From Chrysogorgia sp. JL179-B06 (Eukaryota; Cnidaria; Anthozoa; Scleralcyonacea; Chrysogorgiidae), in the NCBI GenBank assembly GCA_035772405.1, contig JAYKKM010000132.1, forward strand, positions 176,001 through 240,000: a stretch of 64,000 bases of DNA. Direction: 5' to 3'. Numbering within the stretch: position 1 is the stretch's first letter; each line of letters starts with the position of its first letter. A program made the translations under genes and the position numbers. Shown here one piece after another: positions 1 to 11,093 of the stretch. The notes under the pieces are model-generated. The model worked only from the letters and a program-made list of their open reading frames with translations, did not search any database and had not been told where the DNA came from.

Positions 1-12
1 TATATATTTTAG

Positions 13-118
13 TGAATATACCAAAAAAGCAAAAAACTGCTCAAGATGGAATTACAGCAGGAACAAAGAAATTGAAGTCTTGATATCATCAATGAGAAGA
101 TCGACAGAGGCATATTAG
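13..118 (+). CDS. Possible terminal exon, unrecognised
   Basis: A pyrimidine-poor but AG-ending stretch (TTTTAG at 7-12) is followed by an open frame from 14 to a TAG at 116-118, about 34 codons, rich in Lys, Arg and Ser. The window starts just upstream, so the rest of any gene is out of view. I do not recognise the peptide. It could be chance, because an AT-rich region gives such frames often. Confidence 0.15.
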
Positions 119-1275
119 TACATTTTCTAATTTGAAGAGGTGGACTTTGGGCTTGCCATTGATGGGTCGCCACCATTGCTGAGGTGTTAGTTTTTAGAAT
201 TAGTTCTGAGTCATCTATATAAGTAGAGAAAATAATGTATGAACTTGATTTATTTTCTTGTGAAAAGCTTGTGGTGCAAAATTATAGAAAATTGTGATGT
301 AGAAATATCAAATGAATGTCAGTCTTTGTGTTTAGAAAATATTGTTAAATGATATATTAGTGTTAGGTATATTGTTATTTTGTTATTTTTATTTTGCTAA
401 AGATATTGTTAATAAGTACAATTTAAGTCGACGTACTCAAGGAAAGAAAGCTTTATATAAACAGTTGAAGAAAGCCAGTGATAAGATGTAAATATTGTCT
501 ATAAAATTAATTATGCTTAACGGTTAATTTAGTTCTGCCTCTACTGTCAGCTTTATCAATTTAACACCTAAGAAGTGGTGTACTGCCAAATTATTTGGAA
601 CAAAATACTAATGATTTGAGCAATATCTCTTTAAATCTAATAGAGGCATCTAAGATCTTGCTTGAAACATCAGTATTTTGTCTCACACAATTTATTGGTA
701 GCATACGAACTTCCAGCATTTTACTAATGTTAATGCCAGACAATCAATCAATAGTGGAGGCAGGATTAGAAAATACATGTGCTTATACAATTGATTTTTC
801 AATTCATATTTATAATATTAGATTAGAGAATTGCATGTAACTATATCCTTCAACTCTACATTAATATATATCATAATATATATCTACATTGCTATTTATA
901 AACAAATTCAAACTAAGAAGCTACTAAATGGTCGTCGCATTTGAGCAAGATTTGACTTGTTTTAGAGGTTAATGTCGTGTTTATAGTTTATATAGAAATC
1001 AAATATCAAGGAATATATACTTAGAAACTTTAATATTTACAGTAAACACAACAAATCAAGCGAGCAACGAAAATACAAACTAAAGTATCTTACCTTGAAC
1101 ACCAACAAAATGGAAACGAATAACAAGATCGAAACCACTGGGAATTTAGGAATCCAAAAATCTCCAAAGAACTCCTTGATATGTTCTCCAAATCTCGAAC
1201 CGTAAATGTTCGCTAAAACTCGGTAAATATTCGCTCTACTTCGCAACACAATCACGTGATTGTATCAAACATTTA
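119..1275. other. AT-rich stretch without recognisable gene
   Basis: Nothing convincing is seen here. An 81-codon open frame at 595-840 has no recognisable domain, no clear splice context and amino-acid use expected from AT-rich noncoding DNA. Confidence 0.5.
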
Positions 1276-1631
1276 TTGACGGGTAAAAATTTAGGCTATA
1301 ACATAGTTGTCCATGGACAGTGGACGCAAAAATGGGTGTTTTTAGAGGTGTTACCTTCTATTAGAAAGACAGGTCGATACGTGATAGGTAATCAACTATC
1401 GATAATGAATGAGACCGATCTACACTATAACGTCGTAAAGTATATTAGATCATACTATCCAACAATAATCATCCCAGGTTTGGGCACACCTGTTATAACA
1501 TCAACAGAGAAAACAAGGACCAAAGACCCTAAGAGAGCAGAGGCAGGCAAACGTTTGGCCGCTATATCTAAAGCAGCAAAAGAGAGGAATATGAAAGAGA
1601 AGGTGATAAGAGAGGACGATGGTATCAGCTA
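1276..1631 (+). pseudogene. Polinton-like-virus remnant: nuclease N-terminus and basic protein piece
   Basis: The open frame holds two unlike parts. From the ATG at 1405 there is a short N-terminal piece beginning with Met-Asn-Glu-Thr-Asp-Leu-His-Tyr, which I associate with PDDEXK/VRR-NUC-type nucleases carried by Polinton-like viruses of invertebrates. The nuclease core is missing. From about 1500 it runs into a strongly basic helical stretch rich in Lys, Arg and Ala (KRLAAISKAAKERN), which looks like a different small protein of the same element type. The join implies an internal deletion. The frame is cut at 1632 by a CACTG-type transposon end; codons after that (1632-1728) are transposon repeat, not virus. 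The small membrane protein at 8780 and the zinc-ribbon protein at 11799 are likely parts of the same relic. The assignment rests on family memory and by-eye similarity and needs a profile search. Confidence 0.4.
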
Positions 1632-2510
1632 CACTGTAAATGAAAAAGGGCCAAAACGACTCCAAAAATGGGGCCAAAACGGTGACCGCAAAATAGATCT
1701 TTTTTTGGGGCCAAAATGGCACCTATAACAACGCGGCCCCTAAGGGGCGTTTTGGCCCTCTCGGGGTAGGGGCTGTTTTAGCTCTAAGTAGGGACCGTTT
1801 TGGCAGAAGCAGGGGCTGAATCGACTTTTGACCAGGATCGTTTCAGAAAACTGTGGGGCCGTTTCGGAAAATCAAGGAGTCGTTTTGGCCCGTACACGGA
1901 GCCATAATGGTCCCTAAAAAGCGTCGATTAGCTTTCTACATGGGGCCGTTTTGGCTCCATTGAGATGAGCTATTTCAGCCATCAAGAGGAGCTGTTATGG
2001 AAGAAATAGGGGCTGTTTCGGCTTTAACGAGGAGCCGTTTCAGATAGCTACGGAGCCGTTTTGAAAAATAAGGAGTCAATTTGACTCCTTTTTTGGAGCC
2101 ATACTGGCCCCTAAAACACGTCGTTAGAGCTGTTTTGGCTCTTGTGAAGAAGGGCTATTTCAGCTTTCAAAAGGGGCTATTATGGGAAAAGTAGGGGCTA
2201 TTTCAGCTTTTTACCATGCGGCGGAGCCGTTTTGAAAAATAAGGAGTCAATTTGACTCCTTTTTTGAGCCATACTGGCCCCTAAAAAAAAAGTCGATTGA
2301 GCTCGGTATTTAGAGCTGTTTTGGCTCTTGTGAAGAAAGGCGATTTCAGCTTTCAAAAGGGGTTATTATGGGAAAAGTAGGGGCTATTTCAGCTTTTTAC
2401 CATGGCCGTTTCAGAAAGCGGCGGAGCTGTTTTGGAAAGTAAGGAGTCAATTTGACTCATTTTTGAGCCATAATGTCCCCCAAAACGCATCGATTCAGCT
2501 CGGTGTTTAG
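1632..2510. mobile_element. End of CACTG transposon with GGCC/GAGTC palindromic array
   Basis: The boundary begins with CACTGTAAATGAAAAAGGGC, nearly the same terminus as the element at 19343. It is followed by about 0.9 kb of degenerate palindromic words: GGGGCCGTTTTGGCC-like, GAGCTGTTTTGGCTC-like and GGAGTCAATTTGACTCC. Two long units (about 2040-2220 and 2220-2460) are tandem near-copies of each other. The arrangement matches subterminal transposase-binding arrays of CACTA-type elements. No partner end with the same word is obvious in the window, so the element's right limit is unknown. It interrupts the viral remnant on its left. Confidence 0.6.
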
Positions 2511-2562
2511 AAAAGTATACATTCAGTATGCGACAATACCATAAAAAATTTAATGATTGAAT

Positions 2563-2593
<31 letters not shown>

Positions 2594-2821
2594 AATAGAA
2601 ATATATAAAATAATATAAAATACACAAATTAAAGTTTGGCTTTTTGAACAAATATATTTGTATCAATAGATAACATACACATGATTATAAATCTAACAAT
2701 TTAACGCAAATCCAACTCCAAAACAAAATGTAAGCGTGCTATTTATTAGGGCCCAATTGTTCAAAGAGCAATAAGCACCGATGTTGAAATTTAATCGCAC
2801 GAGCAATTTGATTTCCTAGTC
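2511..2821. other. AT-rich spacer with short (TA)n
   Basis: It holds an about 25-base TA dinucleotide run near 2563-2587. No gene is seen. Confidence 0.5.
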
Positions 2822-4255
2822 TTAAAGTGCTACTGAGATGAAAAATTCGTCTATCCAATTTTGATTTTATCTAAAAGTATTTTGAAAGAGAAACAGAATG
2901 GGCCGGAATGGCTTTCGCAGTTTCTCAATACCTCATATCGTTCCAGAGATATTCAGGTTATTAGATGCCATATGACGTCATTTTCTCACATAAACTAAAG
3001 AAAATTCACAAAATGAGGCATATCTTTGCAAATAACATGCAGAAGGTTTTGAAACTTTGCACATGTGTGCCAATGATGAAAGTGCACACCACCGTGCATG
3101 GTATGTTGTTGCCATGGAGATCGCTGGGAAGCAGGAGGTTTTAACTAAAAAACTAAAATCTTAGTTTCTGTCTCTTTCTTAAAGTGTTTGTGAAACGAAA
3201 ATTGACACGACTTTTTATTGATTTAATATTTTATTTGAGAGAACTTCTCAAATGATACAGAATGGCGTTTGTAGTTCTTTATTATCTTATCTCGTTCTCG
3301 AGTTATTCAAGATTGTGTAATATGACCTATGATGTCACTAGTTGTACCCACCATTATGATGAATCAGAAAATGAAGCATATCTTCAAAAATATTGCGCAA
3401 AATTGTTTGAAACTTTATACAAGTATGCAGGTCACTAAATTAAATATCCCCACGTCAACTAGAGTTTGACTCTCAAGTTTCTATGTTTTGTTGGCAATAC
3501 TATTGAAAATATACATCACTGATCAACAGTTAAATATTGGTTTAGAAAAGGCAGAATATAAACACGTTTACGAGAGGAATAAAGGAGTCTGGGAACTAAC
3601 CTGTTACCATGGCAACGATAAAGTTTACGTGGGTTGTTCAATTTAGCGACCTGTATACTTGTGCAAAGTTTCAAGGAATTTTTCATAATGGTGGGTACAG
3701 CTAGTGACGTCATAGGTCATATTACACAATATTGAATAAATCGAGAACGAGATAATGTATGGAAGAACTACAAACGCCATTCTTTATCGTTTGAGGAGCT
3801 CTTTCAAATAAATCAATAAAAAGTCACCTCAATCTTCGTTTCATAAACATTAAAGAACAAGATGATTTGGACCTCCGCAATACAATATCTACAGTACATG
3901 TGTACGAATCTTCGACTCTATGCACTGCAGTAAACGTTGCAATTGATAGAGGAGAAATAAACAAATTTTGTTTTACAAGTGGAAGAGATCTGACCCCAAG
4001 AGATCTCCATGGAAACAACATACTGTATACGGTGGTGTGCCCTTTCATCATTGGCATACATGTGCAAAGTTTCAAAACATTCCGCTTGTTATTTTAATCA
4101 TATCGCATCTAATTTGCATGTTTCAAAAACCTGAATATCTCTGGAATGAGATGAGGTATTCAAAAACCAAGAAAGCCATTCTGTTTCACTTTCAAATTAT
4201 TTTTAGATAAAATCAAAATTGGATAGATGAATTTTTCATCTCAGTGGCACTTTAA
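2822..4255. mobile_element. Foldback element, outer pair of a nested palindrome
   Basis: Both ends carry the same inverted sequence: TTAAAGTGCTACTGAGATG at the left, and CATCTCAGTGGCACTTTAA at the right. Further homology continues inward: a Phe-like stretch TCCAATTTTGATTTTAT and its complement, then 3046-3130 against 4015-4073. The ends start with TTAA. No transposase is visible, so it is non-autonomous. A second foldback sits in its middle (3179-3854). Confidence 0.6.
3179..3854. mobile_element. Foldback element nested inside 2822-4255
   Basis: TTAAAGTGTTTGTGAAACGAAA at the left is mirrored by TTCGTTTCATAAACATTAA at the right. The arms continue inward for about 180 bases (ATTGATTTAATATTTTATTTG; CGTTCTCGAGTTATTCAA; GGTGGGTACAGCTAGTGACG). 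The two nested foldbacks share the end motif TTAAAGTG, suggesting related families. The open frames in both directions here are shadows of the repeats. Confidence 0.55.
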
Positions 4256-4689
4256 TATTTTCAAACATGTTTGCAGTCATCTTTATAACTCTGTTCACAC
4301 ACTTATCACCCTTTGAACAGCTAGCCCTATGCAGATATATTTATGACAAAGCATTGAAAAATGAAGTTACTCTTATCGGTAATTGGCCCCTTGTTTAGTA
4401 TTGCCAAGTACAATTGTTTCTAAGAAACATAAAATACCAACATGGCTATATTCAATGTTAAAGATGTAAAAACTTGCCAACAAGGCAAGAATTGCCTCGA
4501 AACAGCTGAACTGGCGCTTTCAATTGTGCAGAACTCCTTTCCCTCAATTGAAATAAAAACTCTGTCATATTTAAGGATGCTGCCCAAAGTCACAATATGG
4601 GGTTGTGCCATTTTTGTACTTTTCCAGCATCCTAAAAAACAAAAACTGAAAATTAGATTTTCTTACTCCAACCACTAATCTAAGGTAAA

Positions 4690-4964
4690 GGGCCTGTTCA
4701 TATGAGCTTCACCGGGGTGCGATAAATATCAAGTCAATTTCATATGGGAGATATTCACTTCACTTCCATGGGAAAGCGCTCAGAAGTACTGGAGCGAGAT
4801 CGTCTTAGCGAATCAGAATGCACCATGAAGAACATTCGTCCTTGTTAACCAGACTAGCTTGCCGAGAACCGGGCTGGTTTGTTTCAAAAAATAAACACAG
4901 AATTAGTTCTCACACCCATATACAGTAAGTTATCCTAGCCAGCCAGGCTCATATGAACAGGGTC
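4690..4964. mobile_element. 275 bp MITE with GGGCCTGTTCATATGAGC ends
   Basis: The left end GGGCCTGTTCATATGAGC is mirrored by GCTCATATGAACAGGGTC at the right. There is no coding capacity. This is a typical short non-autonomous DNA element; the superfamily is not assignable from the ends alone. Confidence 0.6.
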
Positions 4965-5925
4965 TAAGAGTATGGGATTACTGTATAAAGGTAATAATCC
5001 TTTTTGGAACATTTTGAATTACATGCATATACCTGTAACTATCAGCCGTACAGTACATAAAGACTTATATTAAATATCTCTTATTGGTATCTTCACAATA
5101 ATTAATACTTTGTCTTGAGGCGCTGCATTTTTGCTGTTATTATATCAGCAAATAAACAAGACTGACAGTGAATATCAACATACGGTATGGTACAGTACTT
5201 AGAACTACTGTATGATGAAAAATATGGGAAAGAAATTATATACATATATTGTATAATGCTAAGGTAACAAAATATAAAGGCGATGTAAATACATATTACA
5301 GCTTGAGTAGCAAAAACTAACAACTTTAATATATACATGTACTTGTTGTTGCAGGGACATGTTATTATTTACTGTATCACTTTTATGTATTTATTGACAA
5401 GTAGCATAGCCACCAGCCAATGAGATAAAAGTATTAGCAACATATACATATTAGTTTCTACTAATAACAGGTACTGAAAGGGCACTGTAAAGGCAACTAA
5501 GGCACCATACAGTAGGTTACCACCATATACATAACCCATGTCTACATGACCTTGGAGTACAGCTAAGAGGTTAGTGTGAGGGTTGATATTGGAGAGATGG
5601 GAAAAGTTGGTAGTAATAATCTGGAGAAAAACCTTCGAAACACAGGAGATAATCAACTACAACAATACACACACGAGTCTCGAGCTCAGAAGAGTATCCG
5701 CTTGTCGTAACTTTCCAAGCTCGTATATCCCACAACATTTACAACAATTATTATTATAGACACAGTATACTTTAAGAACAAATATACTATAAGAACAAAT
5801 AACAGTTGCAATGTCATGCATAATTCTGAAACATCGACACAACCTTATTGTGAACATGTTAAACAAATTCTCAAATTATATTATAAAAGAGAAACATGCA
5901 TGGATACTGTAAATAGAAAACTCAC
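4965..5925. other. Noncoding stretch with SINE-tail-like segment
   Basis: At about 5500-5700 the wording (CCCATGTCT, GGAGAAAAACC, AAACACAGGAGA) resembles the tail of the 5S-derived SINE at about 39.2 kb, in the same orientation. A degenerate relative is possible. Nothing else is recognised. Confidence 0.3.
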
Positions 5926-6037
5926 CAGTATGATCACCATATTCATTATCTTCATCCTCGTCTAGTACATGTTCCCTTTTGTCAATAATTGGCATTCTCT
6001 TTTCTTTTCCACATTTAAAAATTTTTGGAATCAACAT
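5926..6037 (-). CDS. Candidate first exon, unrecognised acidic peptide
   Basis: On the minus strand an ATG at 6037 opens 37 codons, then reaches a strong donor (ACTG|GTGAGT, plus-strand 5921-5926). The peptide starts Met-Leu-Ile-Pro-Lys-Ile-Phe-Lys, has a basic patch and then an acidic run (LDEDEDNEYGDH). Codon use and the donor are better than the surroundings. No family is recognised and the downstream exons were not found with confidence. It abuts the inverted-repeat arm at 6043. Confidence 0.3.
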
Positions 6038-6042
6038 TTTAA

Positions 6043-7139
6043 AATAACTCCCGTGCAGCGACTACCAACAGAGTCAGGCATACCAGCTGTTGTTAACGTG
6101 TCTTCATCTGGCAAAGTAAGTATTGAAATTACGATATGTTTATAACATCTATATTATATTTCAGTTGAGTGTACATAAACATTTATATCACAGTAAGTCA
6201 CTGGCACAGTCGTCATTGTTGTTATTAGTTGTACGTAGTGGTGGCACTAAAAATATGAACATAATTGAAACAATTCTTATCATTTTCAGATTTCAAATGA
6301 ACTATAGAGAAGTCTTTAGGCAACTAATTTTCTTTTTCCTTTCTGTTTTATAAAGTAGTAGTTTCTCCTTCTTTCGTTGCTGACTTATTTTTCTATCTTT
6401 ACGTTTCTTTTTTCCAGATTGGTGTGTATTCTATTTTGGGAAAAATATCAGTAATCATATTTCTAATCTGTACAGTTCTGTTCCTACACAACATCTTCGC
6501 ACCTACACATCGTGTTTAGGACAGAGTTCCAGAACATGAAAATGTTCAGCGCTACAGCCCTGTAGGTTCCCAAAGAGTGTGCAGCCCATGTATATCATAG
6601 TACAGACCGTAGAAATGTGATTAAATAATATTTCCCATATAGAACAGGACAGAGGTAAAAATTGCTAGAAAGGTTTGACAGGAAAATTAAATATTTTGAC
6701 TAAAGGTGTATATAAATACACTACCCCTTGTCTCGTCATAGAAGTTCTTTTACTATCCATGGGCTCAGATAGGAAGTTAATTTTTATTCTTTTGCAGTAT
6801 TTAAAAATGGAACTTGTTGAACAACCAGTTTGATTAAATGACCATAATTGTTATTCAAAGAACAATTTTTGCCATGGATGAAATGACAAATTAAAAATAG
6901 GAAGACTAGTACACTACTGCCATAAAGTTCTTATTATGTTAATGGCGGCAATGTGCCAGTGACTTACTGTAATATAAATGTTTATGTACACTCAACTGAA
7001 ATATTATAATATAGACGTTTATATAAACATATCGTAATTTCAATGCTTACTTTGTCTTTGCCAGTCGAAGACGCGTTAACAACAGCTGGTATGCCTGACT
7101 TTGTTGGTAGTCGCTGCACAGGAGTTATTGGGCTATCAC
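6043..7139. repeat. Inverted repeat carrying opposed copies of one exon end
   Basis: About 170 bases at 6043-6215 reappear inverted at about 6954-7139. The shared stretch includes an exon 3' end with a splice donor: plus-strand donor GTAAGT at 6116, minus-strand donor GTAAGC at 7050. The two copies point toward each other across 740 bases of AT-rich spacer. The spacer (6216-6953) holds nothing I recognise. Confidence 0.6.
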
Positions 7140-7254
7140 CTAGTAATGCGCTCGATGGGCTGCCGCCACGGCTGCCGCTCCTTCGACATCTTGAACTGTC
7201 GAACAGTCAAACTCCTTCGTTTTCAAGTCTGTCAGTAATATTAGCATCAGGAAC
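7051..7254 (-). pseudogene. Duplicated Ser/Pro-rich exon, unrecognised gene
   Basis: The minus-strand frame is bounded by an acceptor (GTATTTTTAG, plus-strand 7255 onward) and a donor (GTAAGC at 7050). The peptide is open apart from one in-frame TGA after the first 15 codons. It is rich in Ser, Gly, Arg and Pro (RRSGSRGGSPSSALLGDSPI). The TGA is also present in the tandem duplicate, so it predates the duplication or marks a shared reading problem. I do not recognise the family. Its GC content is higher than the flanks, which favours a real ancestral exon. Confidence 0.35.
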
Positions 7255-7789
7255 CTAAAAATACGTCGACGCAAAGAAGAATCCCAGAGAGATCTGCCAC
7301 ACAATATTCTTTAGAATCAGACTGCCCCACTACGAGGCGTTTCTTGAACGTATATATTGACATCTGGTAGTAAAACGAGTGAATGTTTAGCCTTCGAAAT
7401 TGTATTCGATTCAAATATCCCTCTTGCAAAGAAATCCAATCCAATTTGTTGGTAGTCGCTGCACAGGAGTTATTGGGCTATCACCTAGTAATGCGCTCGA
7501 TGGGCTGCCGCCACGGCTGCCGCTCCTTCGACATCTTGAACTGTCGAACAGTCAAACTCCTTCGTTTTCAAGTCTGTCAGTAATATTAGCATCAGGAACC
7601 TAAAAATACGTCGACGCAAAGAAGAATCCCAGAGAGATCTGCCACACAATATTCTTTAGAATCAGACTGCCCCACTACGAGGCGTTTCTTGAACGTATAT
7701 ATTGACATCTGGTAGTAAAACGAGTGAATGTTTAGCCTTCGAAATTGTATTCGATTCAAATATCCCTCTTGCAAAGAAATCCAATCCAA
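7101..7789. repeat. Tandem duplication of a 345 bp unit
   Basis: The stretch beginning TTGTTGGTAGTCGCTGCAC at 7101 recurs at 7446, offset 345 bases. It is practically identical up to the shared AAATCCAATCCAA at the unit ends (7444 and 7789). Each unit includes the Ser/Pro-rich exon segment and its upstream acceptor. The near identity implies a recent event or gene conversion. Confidence 0.85.
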
Positions 7790-8030
7790 ACCGTCACTTC
7801 CAGAATTGGCGCCAACAGCTAGTGCGCATGCTTCGATATAATGCCAGGCGAGATTCATCGCGGGCGCGCACTACGTCCCGTGCATGCATTCGTTGCGCGG
7901 TATAAAACAGTACCACTATTTATATACATGCATTTTTCACTTATACCATAATATTGTATAAGACCACCATTTGTCAAATAAGATGCGGGATTTGAAACAA
8001 GAGTCGATTTGATACCAGAGTTGTTTTAAC
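7790..8030. other. GC-richer stretch, no gene assigned
   Basis: It contains CG-rich words and GGTATAAAACAG near 7900, which could be a TATA element but is not tied to any transcript here. Confidence 0.3.
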
Positions 8031-8074
8031 GCAGATCGTAAAATCGCAAGTAAGATCGCAAGGCTAAGTCGAAG

Positions 8075-8428
8075 ATGAAGAAGTATGCGGATGCTAAGGC
8101 CTATGTGAAACCTTCAACGATCCAGGAAGGCGATACAGTATTGGTCAAACGCGATGACTCGAAGAGGAAGAGAGATACACCCTACAAACCTGATTCATAC
8201 GTTGTTATGCACAAGAAGGGATCCATGGTGACAGCAACAAACAATACGCAACGATACCAGAAATTCGTCGTGCTTTAAGAGAGCGCCAGGCAACAACGAA
8301 GATGATGAGACGAATGACGAGGAAGAAGATATGATCCCGTGCAGGAAGCAGATGTAGCGGAAACCAAGGCCCCTGAGTTGCCTCGCTATACCAGAAGAAT
8401 AAGAGTTGGAGAACAATCACAGCAATAG
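8075..8428 (+). pseudogene. Ty3/gypsy Pol C-terminal remnant
   Basis: The frame opens KKYADAK and continues to GDTVLVKRDD, a Pro/Lys segment, YVV and KGSMVTA. That is the usual order of the post-integrase tail of animal Ty3/gypsy polyproteins, where this basic module follows the integrase core. A frameshift near 8258 moves the expected TRNSS-type segment to another frame. The frame then continues through an acidic stretch (EDDETNDEEED) and basic residues to a TAG at 8426. All of Gag, protease, RT, RNase H and the integrase core is missing upstream. A polypurine tract and a short LTR follow. It is a 5'-truncated relic. Confidence 0.65.
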
Positions 8429-8596
8429 AGCAGAGTATTTTAATTGAGAACTTCTACGAAAAGTATTTTGACGTTTACGGATGTCTAATATATGTGACTT
8501 TAAACTCGGACGAAATAACTTTGCTTCGCATTATATAACTTTTTTTTTTTTGACACTTATACTTTTATAGGTCTTCTTTTAAAAAGTGGGGAAGGA

Positions 8597-8736
8597 TGTA
8601 GTGTTTCTATCTTAGTTTAGTCACGTGTGTATTAGAAAGAGAACCCGGATGACCACGAGGAAACTGGGCTCTTTCGGGTTTGTGAGTTAGTATAGAGTGA
8701 GAGTAAAATAAAATACCTTAAAAACAAAACATTACA
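8597..8736 (+). repeat. Probable gypsy 3' LTR
   Basis: The polypurine tract AAAAAGTGGGGAAGGA is directly followed by TGTAGTG, and the segment ends in ATTACA, giving TGTA...TACA borders over about 140 bp. No matching 5' LTR is present in the window. The limits are inferred from this context. Confidence 0.5.
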
Positions 8737-8779
8737 GTAACCTTGACAGCTTCGATTAATAAAACATATTGAATAGTAT

Positions 8780-9016
8780 ATGACATCGCCAATAGATAGG
8801 AAAGAACTGATGAACGAGTTATACGACGCATCCCTTGTGACTGCTGGAGCTGTAGTCGTATCCATGGCGTCAAAGAAAGTGTTAAAAGAACCGTTAGGCA
8901 CCCCTGAGTCAGTGAAGGGCACTCTAAATCAAGCTACTGCTGTAGCTGCTTTAACGTTGCTTGTTAAGTGGGCACAGAGTAAGAAATACCTACCTGTGGA
9001 CCCGTTCTCAAAATAA
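8780..9016 (+). CDS. Small two-helix membrane-type protein of a Polinton-like virus relic
   Basis: This intact 78-residue frame has an acidic/basic N-terminus (Asp-Arg-Lys-Glu-Leu). It is followed by a small-residue hydrophobic helix (residues about 18-31, VTAGAVVVSMAS), a linker with Gly-Thr-Pro-Glu-Ser, and a second hydrophobic helix (about 52-64). It ends with LPVDPF. I associate this layout with a short conserved protein of Polinton-like viruses seen in cnidarian genomes; its role is unknown. It lies 21 bases upstream of the next viral start codon (9038), as in a compact viral gene array. It is the only uninterrupted gene of the relic. Confidence 0.45.
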   Translation: MTSPIDRKELMNELYDASLVTAGAVVVSMASKKVLKEPLGTPESVKGTLNQATAVAALTLLVKWAQSKKYLPVDPFSK

Positions 9017-9037
9017 TCTGGCACAACGTAATACATA

Positions 9038-9069
9038 ATGGCTAGTGTGGTAGCAGGCGGGTTGTTCAA
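9038..9069 (+). pseudogene. First codons of viral gene split by LINE
   Basis: An ATG at 9038 starts a frame of ten small and hydrophobic residues ending in Gly-Gly-Leu-Phe, then is cut by the LINE. The reading frame resumes at 11094, after the second copy of the GTTCAA target duplication. The neighbouring gene is the small membrane protein at 8780. Confidence 0.5.
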
Positions 9070-11087
9070 AACGAAAACGTAAAAAGTAAATTCACTAATA
9101 AATAAATCAAAACTAGTCTATTATAAATACTTGCTGATTGAAACATCAAAAAACCGGACAGTTTTTGGAGCACAATCAAGAAGTTGTATCCAAACAAACC
9201 AACGAAGCGGCCTCCACCTATGTTTAATATAAATTCAAATGATATATTTGACCCATCAACCATATCAAATGCCTTTTGTTCATATTTTAGTACCGTAGTA
9301 TCCATACTTAAAGAACATTTTTGTGTTGAGAAACTGTGTCTGGGTATCTCAAGAAAAACAATTTCTAAAAACAGATAGCCGATTTAAATTTAAGAAAGTA
9401 ACAGTTGAAAGCGTACAAAAGCAATTACAATCCCTAAAACGAAAGAAATCTACTGGCTTGGACAATATACCGGCATATTTATTAAAGGACTGTGCTAGTG
9501 TTATTACGGAACCCTTGACTCACATTATTAATGGCCCGTTGTTTACAGGTATCTTCCCTACAGACTTGAAATTTTCAAAATTGATCCCTATTCATAAATC
9601 AAAGGAGCGAAATAATATCGAAAATTGCCGACCAATTTCAGTGATCCCCGCCATATCCAAAGTTATAGAAAATTTAGTTCACTATCCTATCAAGTTATCT
9701 GGAGAAAAAACAACCTACTACATGATAGCCAATTTGGTTTTCGTAAAGAGCGCTCTACTGAGCTTGCAGTAACTATTTTTATCGACAATATAAAAAGAAA
9801 AGTTAACGATGGCAAATTAGTTGGTGCCGTCTTTATCGATCTTAGTAAAGCCTTCGACACCCTTAGCCATGGAATACTACTAAACAAGCTAGAAAGCTAC
9901 GGAATATCTAATTTTGAATTAAAATGGTTTCAGGATTATCTTTTTAACCGAACACAACAAGTTCAATATAAAGATTGGAAAAGTTACATCTGGTGTCCCT
10001 CAAGGGTCCATCCTTGGTTCACTCTTGTTTATTGTTTTCTTCGACGATTTCTCGTCCTGTTTGAAACATTCAAAGGTTACCATCTATGCGGACGATACTG
10101 TGATCTATGTCGCTGGGATGGACACCTTTATTATTGAAACTCGACTATCATCTGACATGAAACTAATTTCAGATTGGTGTACCCAGAATGAACTTATCCT
10201 GAATCTTAATCAAGGCAAAATAGAATCAATGCTTTTTGGTACTGCAAAAAATCTCGCTAAGAAATAAAAAAACTTTGAATGTTTATAGAAACAAGTCCAT
10301 CAATGCTAACAATAAATTAAAAGTATTTAGGCGTTGACATCGATTACTCACTAAATTTGAACTCAAACTTTGATCACACCTATAAGAGAGCCTGTGGAAG
10401 ATTGAAAACTATTACGAAAGATTCTTATCTTTCGTTTCTTAATCGACCGTTTCTTAATGCCACAGCAGCAAAAACGATCTACCAAGAAATGGTAGTACCA
10501 ATCGTAACTTAGTAAATCTCGAAAGGATAAACTTTCATCATTTCATGACCGTGCAATGAGCATCATTACTTCAAGTGCCCATCATGAATTAAGAATTAAA
10601 ACACCTTTGTCCATCAATCAAATAATAGCCTGTCGAATGTATGGATGGAAATATCTGTTGAAACTTTACAAATTACTTTGTGAAACGTGACCATAATGTG
10701 GCGACCCGAAACAATGGTTATCAACTGGAACTACCAACATTCTATTAGAATATAGTAGAGGATCCTTTTACTATATGGGAGCAAATTAAGCTTTATAACG
10801 ACTTACCTTTGCACATACGTAAAACTGATAATTATGATTCTTTTAACAACCTTTTGATGGACAATTTTTAACATTGTATGTTTTTATATTTTTAAACTAA
10901 TTTTAGTGTTATTAGACTGAGTGTATTTTTTAAATGTTTTAACCAATCTTAGTTTTATTTGTGTTATTATAAATATTTTATATTATTATGGACTTTTAAC
11001 AACAGGACCCACGTTGATAACATATTCCTTTTGTATTTACATAATCTATCTGAAGTGATAATCCTGTATAAATATCGTCCATAAAAA
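9070..11087 (+). mobile_element. 5'-truncated non-LTR retrotransposon (CR1/jockey-like)
   Basis: The insertion is flanked by the direct repeat GTTCAA (9064-9069 and 11088-11093), a 6-bp target-site duplication. It holds RT but no visible AP endonuclease, and ends in an AT-rich 3' part. It splits a Polinton-like-virus gene, so it is younger than the virus insertion. Confidence 0.75.
9184..10870 (+). pseudogene. LINE reverse transcriptase, frameshifted
   Basis: Classical non-LTR RT blocks appear in order in alternating frames. There is KRKKSTGLDNIPAYLLK (start of the RT palm), PIHKSKERNNIENCRPIS, a QFGFRK-type motif, an FIDLSKAFDT motif with the first catalytic Asp, a PQGSILG block (about 9995-10020) and YADDT with the catalytic Asp pair at about 10090. 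The thumb and C-terminal region continue to the residues LYNDLPLHIR and a stop at 10868. Frame changes occur near 9690, 9990, 10270 and 10510, and there are several stops, so it is dead. A CR1/L2/jockey affinity is suggested by the motif spacing; the exact clade needs phylogeny. Confidence 0.8.
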
Positions 11088-11093
11088 GTTCAA

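Noticed and set aside
595..840. 81-codon gene
   Set aside because: No domain, no splice or initiation context, composition like the AT-rich surroundings.
7808..7825. Retroviral primer-binding site (TTGGCGCCAAC)
   Set aside because: No LTR ends immediately before it; most likely chance.
7898..7912. TATA promoter GGTATAAAACAG
   Set aside because: No transcript start or gene could be linked to it.
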